This document shows, in pieces, positions 51,931 to 63,626 of a stretch of DNA of 64,000 nt. Source of the DNA: Atrina japonica (Eukaryota > Mollusca > Bivalvia > Pterioida > Pinnidae); assembly GCA_030159075.1 (NCBI GenBank), contig BROG01000378.1, positions 434,001-498,000 on the forward strand. Reading direction: 5' to 3'. A program made the translations under genes and the position numbers. The notes under the pieces are model-generated. The model searched no databases, was not told where the DNA came from, and worked only from the letters and a program-made list of their open reading frames with translations. Position 1 is the stretch's first letter. Each line of letters opens with the position of its first letter.

Positions 51931-52892
51931 TATACTTTGTAATTTCACAATATTGAGTACAATCAACATTTCTATCAACAAACTGTAAGAAGAAACCGAC
52001 ATTAATAATGTATATTTCCCCAAACAACGAAACCTTATATTTTATACAGATTATTCCGATAAAACGTTGTTTTGATTTATGTAAACAAACAACAAAACAT
52101 TAATATCAGTCGCCGAATCGGCGTCACATACACAAAAAAAAAAGAAACTTGGGTAATAATTTCCCCACAGATTAAAACTCAATTTATCAAGCGGACAATG
52201 TTATCACATTTTCGAATTGTTATCTGCCAATACTATCATAATGTTATACAGGAGAAGGCAACATCAACACGATAATTAGTATAGTTTTTCGGCTAGAGGA
52301 GCTTCGGAAGAACATAAATTATTCATATGTTGTAACTCATTAGATATGCAAGACCGTAGATCAAACGACGATTAGCAGATATATCCGAACATTGTCATTC
52401 CGATGGAGTTATTAATTTTCTTAAAAAATCACGATTTTGCACAATGTAATCAACAATCCGTGTGAAAACGAGATACTTTTTATACGATATAAATTTAAAT
52501 TTGATAAATTTGGTTTGCAACGCGGTACTAAGTATGTATATATCCCTGAAATTGACAAGCTATAACCGATATATTCATAAAAGTGTTTTTGTCAATACAT
52601 TGTATACAGGACGTGAGAATCTCGCACGTCATGATTATGCAGGTTTTTTTTCATGACGTTGCTTTTCCACGCATTTTTTGGGTAACAAGGTCAAAATTTT
52701 ATTTTTGCGTTAGCTTTTATTTATGTTTATTAATTGATGAGTTTACCATTTTTACAATTAAAAAAAAACTGTTAATTGAGGATGCAAGTTTATATTTAAA
52801 GTAAACGTGAAAACGTACCAATGGATAATCGAAACTCCAAGTCCATTAGAATAAGAAAAATTTGATATTTAAATAGTCTCAAGATGCAGAAC

Positions 52893-52980
52893 AATGGCGA
52901 ATCTAAAACGGGATGGGACCAGGTGTCCGGAAGGAGTCAGGGTCCCCTATCAGCATGCCACATCCATAATTGTTTTTATA
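52893..52980 (+). repeat. Interspersed repeat family C piece
   Basis: gggatgggaccaggtgtccg then gaaggagtcagggtcccc; same as 57898-57960 and 58090-58140. An open frame here (KRDGTRCPEGVRVP) reappears in the other copies (KRDETRCPEGVSVP, KRDGARRPEGVGAP). Confidence 0.6.
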
Positions 52981-54090
52981 AAAAGTTGCGATTTTTCCTT
53001 CGCCAAGTACTCGTCATATGAAAGGTCAGTTACGGGTTTCTGGATAGGTTTAATGCAATCTAGCACCACTTTGAAGGAGTGATGGCCAAATTTCAACCAC
53101 CCAACCACAGTGCACACAATTTCATTTGTTCATGAGGATTGAGATTACGCTATCCCTCCCTCAAAGTGATGTTTAACTTTTTTCCCTCACGTTGAAACAG
53201 TATAAAAATATGTTAAAAAGTAGTTCCGTACAAATTGGTCTCTATTGACAGATCTAGATTTATAGATCTCGCTTTATTGGCGTAAGTCTGTTACACACCA
53301 CTGATATAAAAATACACCCTCTTTGAGTTTAACATACAGAAAAATCACAAATACTAAAGTATCAATCGAAAGAAGGTTCATGAGATAATATACAAATCAA
53401 CTAAGAGTTGGACACACACGGGCACCTGAAAATCAAGAGGTGGGATCAGGTGCCAAAGAGGAGTATGCATGCCCTGTCAACTGGTCTCACCCGCCTTGAG
53501 TCAAAAGATAAATTGAAATGAAATAATAAATGAATTAACTCTTGTTATAATCGGTGAAGACAATTCAACAACCACTATCGAACAGTGAAACACTGTATTT
53601 GCAAACAAGTTCATTATGCCGACCGTAAAATTTGAGAAATGTTGACATGATTCCTGATATCCTACTAACAACAACTATGAAATGTTCATATGCTGTACAT
53701 AACAGATCTTCCGCGAGATATAAACATATAAACTCAAACTATTTAACAATTTCATTGTGCATTTTTCATATTATAAAAATTTTCTATTTTCCAGATTTAG
53801 CCATTTTTACAGAAAATTTCCTATTTATACATGTTAAAAAGAGACATGAAAACATTTTTGTCTTGCAAACGCATCAGTATAATTAAACGAAACGATGAAA
53901 ATATATAGCAAAACAAACACAGGAACATCTGAAAAGAAATCTGAAATTTGTATTGAATGGAAAATGGCTGTAATAGTTTTTGGAAAAATTGAAAAATTTA
54001 TTTTTTTTAGCTTAAAATCCACAAGAAGTGGATTTGAATAGTTAATACATTTTTGCTAGTATAACCGACATAATTATATTCTGATTTTAG

Positions 54091-54182
54091 CAGTTGAAGG
54101 GAAATGCCAAACGACAACAACAACGACGACGACTACCACAACGCCAGTACCAACGACAACGCCATTTATACCTATCCCATGA
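54091..54182 (+). CDS. Threonine-rich mature peptide exon (gene S1, exon 2)
   Basis: After acceptor ctgattttag, CA completes an Ala codon with the G of exon 1. The frame reads AVEGKCQ, eleven Thr, PVPTTTPFIPIP, then TGA. The joined product would be 57 residues: a signal peptide plus a ~30-residue Thr/Pro-rich peptide suited to mucin-type O-glycosylation. The Thr run uses ACG, ACA, ACT and ACC, so it is not a pure nucleotide repeat. The 8.2 kb intron between the exons is a weakness of the model. Another second exon could exist. Confidence 0.45.
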
Positions 54183-54549
54183 TGCACCTCACAACTAAAC
54201 GAAAACATCGCTTGTAAACTTTAAGTACATTTCTAGCAGGTAATTATGTAGGTGTACTTTTATCACTTTAGTTTGTGAAGTATGAATTTTAATGTTTACA
54301 TTTACATATGTACTTTTACATCTTTGTTTGACACTTTGAAATGGACATTTGTTAAAAAAATTGGAGTGGCGGATGGCGATCTTAAATAGAATTTTATATT
54401 GCAGGAAAAAAAAAAATTCCTTTAGAATTGTGGCGTTATTGCAAGAATGGCGATAATTGACTGTACACATATCATGATCACAATTATTTATATTCACTTT
54501 TTGTTTCGGTCAAACTTAATTTTGCTGTTTTATACCGTAGTTAAGCCCA

Positions 54550-54590
54550 AGTGCGTGCGTGCGTGCGTGCGTGCGTGTGTGTGTGTGTGA
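54550..54590. repeat. (GTGC)n-(GT)n microsatellite
   Basis: gtgcgtgcgtgc run followed by gtgtgt. Confidence 0.9.
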
Positions 54591-55369
54591 TAACTTTGAT
54601 ATTATGTTTATAGGTCGTTGCCTCTGGTGGTGACCGTTTGAGTCCCCGAGTACCTAGTACCTGGTATTCCGGTACCATCTGATAATCTTATACTTATAAG
54701 TAACATTTAAATTCTAAATTCTTCCAAAGCTAAGATAGTCATATTTTTACAGTGGCTACCCTACGGCGGATTTGGCTATGTATTTAGATTTATTATTTGG
54801 CATTCTATAATACCCTTTTCTCTTTAGAAAATGTACAGATATTTCAAATTGGAGCTCAACTAATGAAGTCTAATTGACAGAAACGATTGCCTTGAGCTAT
54901 ATAGAAACAACATAATACAAAATTTATTTAAAACCTAGTGACTAGAAATTGAAAAGTACATCGAATTATTCTTTTATATATATATAAAGCTACATTTCGT
55001 AAAAAAAAACAACGCTAGCATAAATTAATTCAACTTCAATTTTCTCATAAACATCTACAGATTTATAGACTTAATTGAAGTGAATGTAAATTTTTGTTTT
55101 GGGTTGTCATGATAACATACAACAGCAACAATGTATGATCTGATTTTATCAGAAAACGAACTCAGCACAGAACGACGAACACAGACGCTGAAGCTTAGGC
55201 AATTAAGCACAGAGATGTGCAGTAAGTCACTCACCCCCAAAGACGCAAATAGACTAGCCTATGTCATTTATCTGATGTGGAAGGCGTTTTTTTTTTTTTT
55301 TCATAGAGGTAGCTGAGTGAAAAACCCAATGTATTTCGAAATCCAGTACTTTCATTCTCTGTCCATGCC

Positions 55370-56150
55370 CTAGCGTGTAGAAAAGCTACAGGCGCTCTGA
55401 CGTCATGATATATTTCTATGACGTAGGACTTTTATATAATGTTAATACAGTGCTTTAAAAGTTGCGTCAGATTTTATTTACGTACATATACATGTGTTTG
55501 AATAATCAAACATGGGTGTGTAGAGTGGGAAGTGAAATCTCAACCCTCGTGGCAAGAATATGAAAGTCCAATCCTCTGGAAACTCTCGAATTGGGTAGAT
55601 TCTTACCACTCGGGTGGATATTTCCTTATCCACCCACACACCAATATAAGATTTCATTAATGTACCGTTGTGCCATATCAGATTTTCTCTGTCCACACCC
55701 TAGGGTGTAAACAAGCGACACGCGCTATGACGTCACAATATATTTTATAACGTGATGAGAATATAGTGCATTCGAAGTTGCCTCAAATTTTCTTTACGTG
55801 TATAATCATGTGTTTGAAGGATGGGAGAAAAATAATCAAACATGGGCGTGTTGAGTGGAACGGTAACTCTCAACCCTCATGGTAAGAATCCGATTCTTAT
55901 CACTCGGATGGAGGTTAATATAATAATCTTACATGGATTTGTGAAGCGGATGATGAAATCTCCACACGAGAGGCAGGAATCTGGTTCAGAATCAGATTCT
56001 TGCCACACGGGCTGAGATTTTCCTTTCCTTTCATTACACTGATGAGTGACTATTTTTCCCCATGCCTCAAATATATTGTTATCCACGTCTATAAAATCTG
56101 ACGCAACTTTTAAAATGTATTGTGACGTCATAGCGCGTGTAAGTTGTCAA
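55370..56150. mobile_element. Complex foldback element with repeated tgacgtca modules
   Basis: The left part (tctgacgtcatgatata, aaaagttgcgtcagatttta at ~55460) is matched in reverse by the right end (aaaatctgacgcaacttttaa at ~56093, tgtgacgtcatagcgcgtgt at ~56120). A middle direct copy starts at ~55700 (cgcgctatgacgtcacaata). Between them are paired 'ctctcaaccctcgtggcaagaat' modules in both orientations. It is probably a large MITE or two nested copies. No coding region. Confidence 0.65.
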
Positions 56151-56339
56151 TATATATTGTTTCACATTGCATGACAATGTTCTTAAACATGAAATGCTTT
56201 CTAGGATCCAGTAAAATATCACCTGTATATCACACACACACACACACACACACACCTTGAAAAACATTTTGTGAGTGGAATATGATTTCTGCTTAATTTG
56301 CTTTTGGATAACATCTTAATTTTATGTTTTCCTTTTCAG

Positions 56340-56470
56340 ACCTGCTGTGATGAAATTGACATCGGAAATTAATTAACATGTATATATATATAAAACCTTG
56401 TTTGTTTCGTAATCAGCTGACCTTATGATGAAATACATCGTTCCGGAATAAATTTGTATGGACCTACAAA
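56340..56470 (+). other. Possible 3' UTR exon of gene S1 with poly(A) signal
   Basis: Has a good acceptor (tttccttttcag) and an AATAAA at 56447-56452. A donor cag-gtaatt at 54240 could end exon 2 inside its 3' UTR and join here. The short frames after the acceptor stop within 11-12 codons, so it would be non-coding or add only a few residues. Confidence 0.25.
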
Positions 56471-57031
56471 CAAAACTTTATATACACTCAAGCATGAACC
56501 ATGGAGCACAAAAAAACCGGACCAAATATTTGATTATTACTGCTGTGTCTTTTTTAGTGCAATTATATTTTCGAAAAACACAAGAACTTGAAAAGTGCAT
56601 GTGCACCATGGAGAAAAGGGAGCTGCATATTTCAGATAACTTGAGTGTCTTCGTTAGTGAAATTATAATTGAAACATAACAACTGGCAGACTGACGTATT
56701 GTTGTCATACCTGGCAGGTGATATGATATCAAAGAATCTTGTCTCATTCTGTTAAAGTACAAATTACATATTCCAAGTTTGTGTCCACCCATTATACATT
56801 AATAATAAATATGATGAAAATGAAATGAAATGCGCGCACACACCTCTATACTTACATATTTGTGTTCTAATTTGAGTCGCCAGTCCACAAAATTATTTTA
56901 TAAAGATCTGAAATGTTCGAATTTCAGAAAAAAAATTAATTCACACTGCAAATGAAGTAAGTATAGATCTATTAAGGTAAAAATGTTCCTAGCTACAACA
57001 CTATTACACTACATGCAACTTATTCAATGCC

Positions 57032-57370
57032 TTAAAAGAACATTAGCTGTGGTTGTTGTTTTTTTTTTTGGACTTCTATGATTGATATACAGTAACAAAA
57101 AAGGAGATATACATTCTTAAATTCCTATATATTTTATGAAAATTGCTTGGGAAATCGGGTTTGCGAATTTTTCATTTAAAATTGATTAACTCATCCTTTG
57201 TATATATTTGTATATGATTTAATACCATAATGGCCCTGACCTTAGTTTCACAAAATATAGAGGAATGTAAGATTTTATGCCTCTTATTTGTTATTGTACA
57301 TCAAGTACAAGTACTAAAAGTTGAAAAGAATCGAGATAATTTTTGGTAAACACAGCTGATGCCCCTTTAA
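57032..57370. repeat. MITE family A copy
   Basis: cttaaaagaacattagctgt to acagctgatgcccctttaa; palindromic interior as elsewhere. Confidence 0.75.
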
Positions 57371-57720
57371 TGCTCGGAGCCATGATCTTTTTTTCTGATT
57401 TCTCAGACCCTAAATAAGACTTTTGTTTAATGTTAATATTTTATATTCATGATTTATTTATAGAGAAATATATCATTTGGTGTGGACCATTAAAATGCCT
57501 TTATGAAAAAAAAAATAGTTTTCTCTCCTGTGACTGTGTGTCATCATTGTATTGTGGTTATTCTTTTCCACGTTTTCATCTGTTTAAATTAGACAGAAAA
57601 ACGATGGAAACATTTGGTTTGGTTCGTTCTACACAAAGGCTACAAAATGCTCAAGAAATTACAGGAAGCTAAGTGATTAAATTCTTTATAAATTGTATAG
57701 CCTATCAAAACTACGTTTGA

Positions 57721-57811
57721 TTAACCCTTTCACCCCTGAATATCTGAGTGGTATGCTCTTTTTTATTGTTTAAGACCAGTCTATTATGGTATATAGGATT
57801 GAAAGGGTTAA
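57721..57811. repeat. MITE family B1, best-preserved copy
   Basis: TTAA-bounded: ttaaccctttcacccctgaa at the left, ggattgaaagggttaa at the right, 91 bp, with accagtctattatggtatat inside. Confidence 0.8.
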
Positions 57812-57889
57812 GTGTAAAGAAGAAGTACCAATGGATTTTCGAAACTTCAAGTCCATCAGAATACGACAAATTAGATACAACAACGGTGT

Positions 57890-58160
57890 CAACACGTAGA
57901 ACAATTGCGAAGCACAAACGGGATGAGACCAGGTGTCCAGAAGGAGTCAGCGTCCCCTGTTAGCATGCCGCACCCGTGGCAAATGTCCCTTAGGACACCT
58001 CTCGAGTTCGGCGAAAAGGTCAAGCTTTGTGAAAAGGTCAAGCTCGGTGAAATAGATATAACAACGATCTCAACGCGAAGAACAATTGCGAAATCCAAAC
58101 GTGATGGGGCAAGGCGTCCGGAAGGAGTCGGCGCCCCCTGCCAGCACACAACTAGCGCGT
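57890..58160 (+). repeat. Two tandem pieces of interspersed repeat family C
   Basis: Two ~180 bp-spaced copies (57898-57985, 58075-58155) each read caacgngtagaacaattgcg then gaaggagtc-gcgccccctg. Between them is an aaaaggtcaagcttngtg doublet. Confidence 0.6.
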
Positions 58161-58606
58161 GAAACTCTCTCTATTTTTCTTATAAAACATTAGAAATGGA
58201 CCGGTGAAGAAACTAATCTACACAGTAATCCAGTATCTATTTATTCTCACACGAGATAGACTTATCTCGTTTTTTATCAGTACTGCCAAATTCTATCCGG
58301 AACTGCTGATTCAGCACACATTGTATCCCTACACACGTCGTCTGCATTGTTTGTAAACATGGTAAATCAAGGGAGATTTTCGTGTTAATACTTAACATTG
58401 TTAAAATTTAACATTAATTACACAAATATCTTTACCAAATTTGTTTGAAAGGAAAAGAAAATATATGTGTGTATAATAAGGGTTTATATTTGTTTGCGAA
58501 CTGTGGGTGAAAAAGGGTGAGTGATGCGGTTACTAAAATAAATCAAACTCATAAATACATGTGTATGTAAGTAATCCATATTCGAGAAAAATAATCAAGC
58601 ACAACA

Positions 58607-58711
58607 TTTGAGTTGCAGATAGAAAAAATATCAGTCTCGGATGTGATGAATCAACCTCAAAATCTCGCCGCCCCACCCTCGACTGATATTTTTTCTATCT
58701 GGAACTCAAAG
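58607..58711. repeat. Palindrome with GC-rich CpG loop
   Basis: The arms gcagatagaaaaaatatcag (tc) and gactgatattttttctatct (gg) with outer ttgagtt/aactcaa pair. The ~43 bp loop contains ctcgccgccccaccctcg. Confidence 0.75.
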
Positions 58712-58879
58712 TGGAGATAGAGTCTATTTTTATCATATGATATATTTCAACCAGAATCTATTCTTATTAAAGGTCGTTTGTGGTAATATCAGCTATAAAT
58801 AATTACATATTTTTCAAGTACAGCCATTGAAAAAAAAAATACAACTGTACAAAGAAGATTTACATTGTATAAAAATTTA

Positions 58880-59035
58880 TACCAAAATATAAATCTTTAG
58901 GATGTCCAGGATATAGATACAAATCTGGTAATAATTGGACAAACGCTGATATCTGCAAATCAAGAGGTGGGATCAGATGCCATGGATTAGTAAGCATCCC
59001 CTGTTGACCAGTCACATCCGCCGTGAGTCCACAGT
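58880..59035 (+). repeat. Interspersed repeat family C, longest copy
   Basis: taggatgtccaggatataga, taattggacaaacgctgata, gaggtgggatcagatgccat, gtaagcatcccctgttgacc, then cacatccgccgtgagtcc. It gives the longest view of the family unit. Confidence 0.65.
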
Positions 59036-59289
59036 CAAATCCAAATGAAATGAGGGAGGGGGGAACTAATCCTCGTCACAACTGGTACAGACGTCTCAAC
59101 AATTGCTATCGAACATTTCAATCGGTGAAACAGAGTAATCGCAAACAAGACTATTATACCGACCGTTAACATCAAACGCAATTTTCGATATCCCTGTGTG
59201 ACTAATTTGTCAGTGAGTAGTTTACCTCTGTATATGAACTGTTCATATGTTGAACACGCCCTGGCATATAGAATCATTTGTGAAATATA

Positions 59290-61590
59290 AACGCCATATG
59301 CACTGAATACTACTTAAATATGGAAAATTTATGATTGAAAAGCTGAAATTGTCGCGTTTGTCTTATAGGATGGTTATTAATTTCCCGTCTGTGCTGTGTC
59401 TATAGTAAGTAAAATGTCCAAGAAAGGAGCTTGTGTGTTTGATTCTGTTGTATGTTTAATTTCTAGTTCGTCGGAATATGTCGCATTGACTGATAATGAA
59501 AATTGTTAATATTAATTGACAAAACGTCGTCGATACATGTATATCTAAATGTCAAATTAAAGGGCATCGCTAGCTTTTTTTTTCTTTTGATTCAGCAGTG
59601 TCTGAATGAAGTCTTATTCGTATGAATAAAGGAACAGGTCAGTCAATAAAGGGGCATATAGGAATGCCGACAGTTTGTTGAAAAATCATGTCTCCGAATA
59701 TCACAAATATATTGTCTATTAGAAATTCTAGAATCTTTTTTATATTAACTTGAGTGTTTTAATGTGTAGAATCAGAGTGGTGTTGGACAAAAAGCTATCA
59801 TATTGGTATGATAGCCGATGACTAAACATATAAATTTTCGGGTACCACCTTTAGTGGAAAAGCAATTGCCCTATGATGCTAAAAAGTCTCTTTTAATTTT
59901 TCATGTGGAACTGTCGTGTAAAGAGCAGAAAAGCCGTATATTTGATACTGTGAATTTGAGAAAAATTGTGTGCCTTCAAATTTTCTAAAAAGTTGTTAAG
60001 AATTTTTAAGTATCCACGTCTGATTTACACCGTTCCTCATTAACGACTGTCAGTATCTTGGTAAAGAGTAACGATGAAAGGTTTGGTGGAACATTTGCTG
60101 GATCCTGCCATGTGCCTTTGCTTATACGAGGGTTTTTGAAGTTTAAGTATCCAATATAAATGATATTAAGAGCGTAATACGGACACGTGATTTTGATGGA
60201 TTTCGTGGTTTAACAGTGGCCTACATGAGTAGGTAGGGTTTCCAGAATTCGTATGAAACCCTAGTTCTTCTAATAAACAATTATATATGTATGTGTTGAT
60301 ATGCGTTTGTCAGAGATCCGAATATATATTTTGGTGTACAGGTCTTCAAGACAATTTGCTTGCTGGACAAAGAATATGTTCAGTTTCAATTTACCGAAAG
60401 AACATGTTTACAGTGGTAATATCTGGTGGCCAAATATGAACAGATAAAATATTTCACATTTATTCTAAAAATGCTGATGTTACATACGAAATGACCATTG
60501 TCGTTTTGTTAAAAATGATTGAAACCAGGTTTTGTTGAATTTGTAACTTGGGATGAATTTCACAGACAAACCTGCGAAAAATTGACAGAGCATAGTGGTT
60601 TGAGCATAAGCTTTAACTCATTGACCCCTGAAGTCAAATTTGGACCTGCCCATTTCAAAGAATGGTTAATCCCACTGTCAGAATTCAGAAGCGTATAATT
60701 TAGAATCCAAATTTCAAAAATGATTTTACATTCAACATAACCTTGTTCCCCCCCCCGACTTTTGACAATAGACTTTACAGTTATCAATACGGGTCTAATT
60801 TGACCACAGGGGTTGATAAGTTAAACCCTTTGAGTCTCTAACTTCTTGTCAGCGCGGGTTCATATATCTATAATTATATTTGCACCTGTAAATCAGATAA
60901 TGCGCTCGTGGGTAGATAGATGAATAACATGTTTATTCATGAGATGCAAATGAGTAATTGATATTGACAATGTTATATGTTGCAAATATTATACACATAA
61001 TACTAAAACATTGCAAAATACTCGTATAGAATCGTATTTCTCAGTATATATATATATTCTAACGTTACTAATTAAACTACATCAGCACAACCTACGAATC
61101 ACCTGTGTTATAAGTTCAGTTTATATGTCTTAATATCAATTTTCAGTATTTCAAAATTGACGCATCAGCAAAACATCATCTGACTACGTGAAATAATTTA
61201 AATTCTCGAAATATTAATATTCATATATAAGTAAATGCTGTGTATCCAAGGAACTAGAAACAGCAGAATCAAGCACATGCCCTTTCTACTTGATATCGAC
61301 ACGGTCGGTCGGTAAATTATCAACCACGCTTTAGGACAAACGTGAAGATTTTGGCTTTCCCAACGTCAACTTTCTACATTTTGTTTGTAAATATGAAAAG
61401 AAAGATATGTAAATATAACGAATGTACGAGCTCCATTCTATATATCTGTCACCCAAACGACATCCATATTGACAATAAATGCACTCAGACAAGCGTTCAT
61501 TCGTTAAATAAACAAACTGTTTTGTGACATAAATCTACAACATGCTATCATTTTAAACGTTAATTTATAATTATATCATATTGTTGTAAC
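59290..61590. other. Intergenic stretch, little recognisable
   Basis: AT-rich. A possible decayed TTAA-type MITE lies at 60615-60830 (aactcattgacccctgaagt to ggggttgataagttaaac). I see no exon that I can support. Confidence 0.4.
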
Positions 61591-61809
61591 CAAAAGCTTG
61601 TATATCTTGAAAAACACTATCGAATGGGCGTCCTGGATTATGTTTTCGTTTTGCATTCTTTCAACCAACCTCTGTCATGATATCACCGAATTAGTAGTGA
61701 AAGAGTCTACATGTAAACTGAATGTAACGCATTGTCTAGCAAACGCCTTGTTAAAAGTAGTGACAGAAATGGTAGTGAGTGGTCAAAGTTATAATGTGTA
61801 CTCGTAGAT

Positions 61810-62510
61810 CTACTAATGGTAATAGTAGAAAGGTGTTAGTAGAAGTAGTAATTATAGTGGTAGTAGTGGTAGTAATAATAGTGGTGTAGAAGTAGTAGTT
61901 ATAGTGGAAGTAATAAAAGTGGTAATAGTAGAAGTAGTAGTTACAGTGGCAGTAGTAGTAGTGGTGCTAGTAATAAAAGTGGTAATAGTAGAAGTAGTAG
62001 TTACAGTAGTAGTGTGGTAGTAATAATAGTGGTAATAGTAAAAATAGTAGTTATGGTTATAGTAGTAGTGGTAATAAGTGGTAATAGTAGAAGTAATAGT
62101 TATAGTAGAAGTGGTGGTAGTAATAACAGTGGTAATAATAGAAGAAGTAGTTATAGTGGTAGAAGTAGTAGTAGTGGTAGTAATAAAAGTGGTAAAAGTA
62201 GAAGTAGTAGTAATTACAGTGGTAATAGTAGAAGTAGTAGTTATAGGGGCAGTAGTAGTGGTATTATAATAGTGGTAAAAGTAGAAGTAGTAGATATAAT
62301 GATAGTAGTAGTAGTAATAAAAATGGTAATGGTAGAAGTTGTTATAGTGGCAGTAGTAGTGGTATTATAATAGTGGTAAAAGTAGAAGTAGTATTTATAG
62401 TAGAAGTGGTGGTTAGTAATAACAGTGGTAATAGTAGAAGTAGTAGTTATAATGGCAGTAGTAGTGGTAGTAATAATAGTGGTAATAGTAGAAGTAGCAA
62501 TTATAGATAC
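61810..62510. repeat. (GTA)-type trinucleotide-based tandem repeat
   Basis: About 700 bp of tagtagaagtagtagttata and gtggtaatagtag modules, an irregular trinucleotide array with a ~60-100 bp higher-order pattern. Open frames rich in Val/Ile or Ser/Asn are a result of the repeat. Confidence 0.92.
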
Positions 62511-62652
62511 CAAAGTATAAATCAATAGAATGTCCAGGACATAGATACAAATCCAGTAAATCTAAAATGAAACTGGGCAGAAGAAAGTGTCATTCACGTA
62601 CAGTATTCATAACCTCTCTAGTAATAGAACAGTGATAGTAGAAGTGGTAGTT

Positions 62653-62787
62653 GCAGCACCGTACCAATAGTCAGTCAACAATCGCCATTTTCCCATAACT
62701 TTCTATGTAAAATCAACATTTTTAAAATACCTGCCTCAAAGTAACGCTTCTGTCAATTCTGGTCATAATTCACATATTCATAAAAAG

Positions 62788-62834
<47 letters not shown>

Positions 62835-63146
62835 TAACATTAGTTTTAAACTCCTCGAAAACTTTATTTCTGAGCAGCAACATTTTTGTTTCTTTGCAGT
62901 AAGTATGTTTGTTGATATCGCTTACTTAAAGAAGGTACTAAGACTAAAGTGACTCTGTAAATTTCGTTTGTGACATATTCTAAACCAATTTAGTCCATAT
63001 ACTGCAACACGAATGTGCAAAAGTTTACCAGATTTCATTGAGTACATAAGTCAAACCAGTTATTTTTTTTAAAAATAAGTGGATTTAGCATAGAAAGCTT
63101 TTGGGAAATGTTTTTATAGTTGACTCACTTTTGGCTGGGACTGTAA
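62653..63146. mobile_element. Non-autonomous element with AGTCCCAGCCAAAAGTGAGTC ends
   Basis: The left end (gcaccgtaccaatagtcagt, caac) and right end, read in reverse (cagtcccagccaaaagtgag, tcaac), are inverted repeats, as are the next parts (cattttcccataactttcta against tagaaagcttttgggaaatg). A (ATC)n run (62787-62833) is inside. Same family as 36714-38000. Confidence 0.6.
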
Positions 63147-63269
63147 CAGCAATAGAAATGATAAATACAGTAAAATAATATTATAAATAAATATACATTT
63201 ATGCATTTATACTCAAATTCGCTGATGATATAAAATACGGAAAAGATGTTACCCAAACATGAATTATTT

Positions 63270-63297
63270 GACGTCATGAAGAGTAAAGATATATAAA
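63270..63297 (+). promoter_or_regulatory. Candidate promoter: CRE and TATA box of gene S2
   Basis: A perfect tgacgtca (63270-63277) lies 12 bp before atatataaag (TATA box, ~63289-63298). The start codon is about 90 bp further, so transcription would begin around 63320-63330 and leave a ~60 nt 5' UTR. CREB/ATF binding is inferred from the motif only. Confidence 0.4.
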
Positions 63298-63385
63298 GAT
63301 AATTACCCTTACACCCAAACTGTTTCATTTAATTTAGCATTAAGTAAAAAACAGAAACTTTGTTTAGAAGAACATTCCTCTCAAC

Positions 63386-63437
63386 ATGAAACATTTGCCG
63401 ATTTGGATGATAGTACCTCTGTTTCTTATGTTACAAG
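63386..63437 (+). CDS. Signal-peptide exon of a second small secreted protein (gene S2, exon 1, 3'-truncated by window)
   Basis: ATG at 63386 (context tcaacATGa) opens MKHLPIWMIVPLFLMLQ and one G, then a strong donor gtatgt. The product start is a textbook signal peptide (basic start, hydrophobic core). It ends in ...LQ plus G in phase 1, exactly like the exon at 45771, suggesting a related pair. A TATA box and CRE precede it. The rest of the gene is beyond 64,000. Confidence 0.5.
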
Positions 63438-63454
63438 GTATGTACATTAAAAAT

Positions 63455-63460
<6 letters not shown>

Positions 63461-63520
<60 letters not shown>

Positions 63521-63549
63521 ATATAATATATTATATATATATATATATT

Positions 63550-63622
<73 letters not shown>
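63461..63622. repeat. (TA)n microsatellite in intron 1 of gene S2
   Basis: A long TA run with a few breaks, starting ~24 bp after the donor at 63438. Confidence 0.95.

Positions 63623-63626
<4 letters not shown>

Noticed and set aside
52894..53082. Frame MANLKRDGTRCPEGV... as a gene
   Set aside because: The same sequence recurs as an interspersed repeat at 57.9 and 58.1 kb without gene structure.
61342..61527. 61-codon + strand frame with four Cys (KRKICKYNECTSS)
   Set aside because: The listed start is not ATG, the frame begins outside any signal-like context and no splice sites or promoter support it.
62014..62525. Val/Ile-, Ser/Asn- or Thr-rich frames
   Set aside because: Trinucleotide GTA-type repeat read in several frames and both strands.
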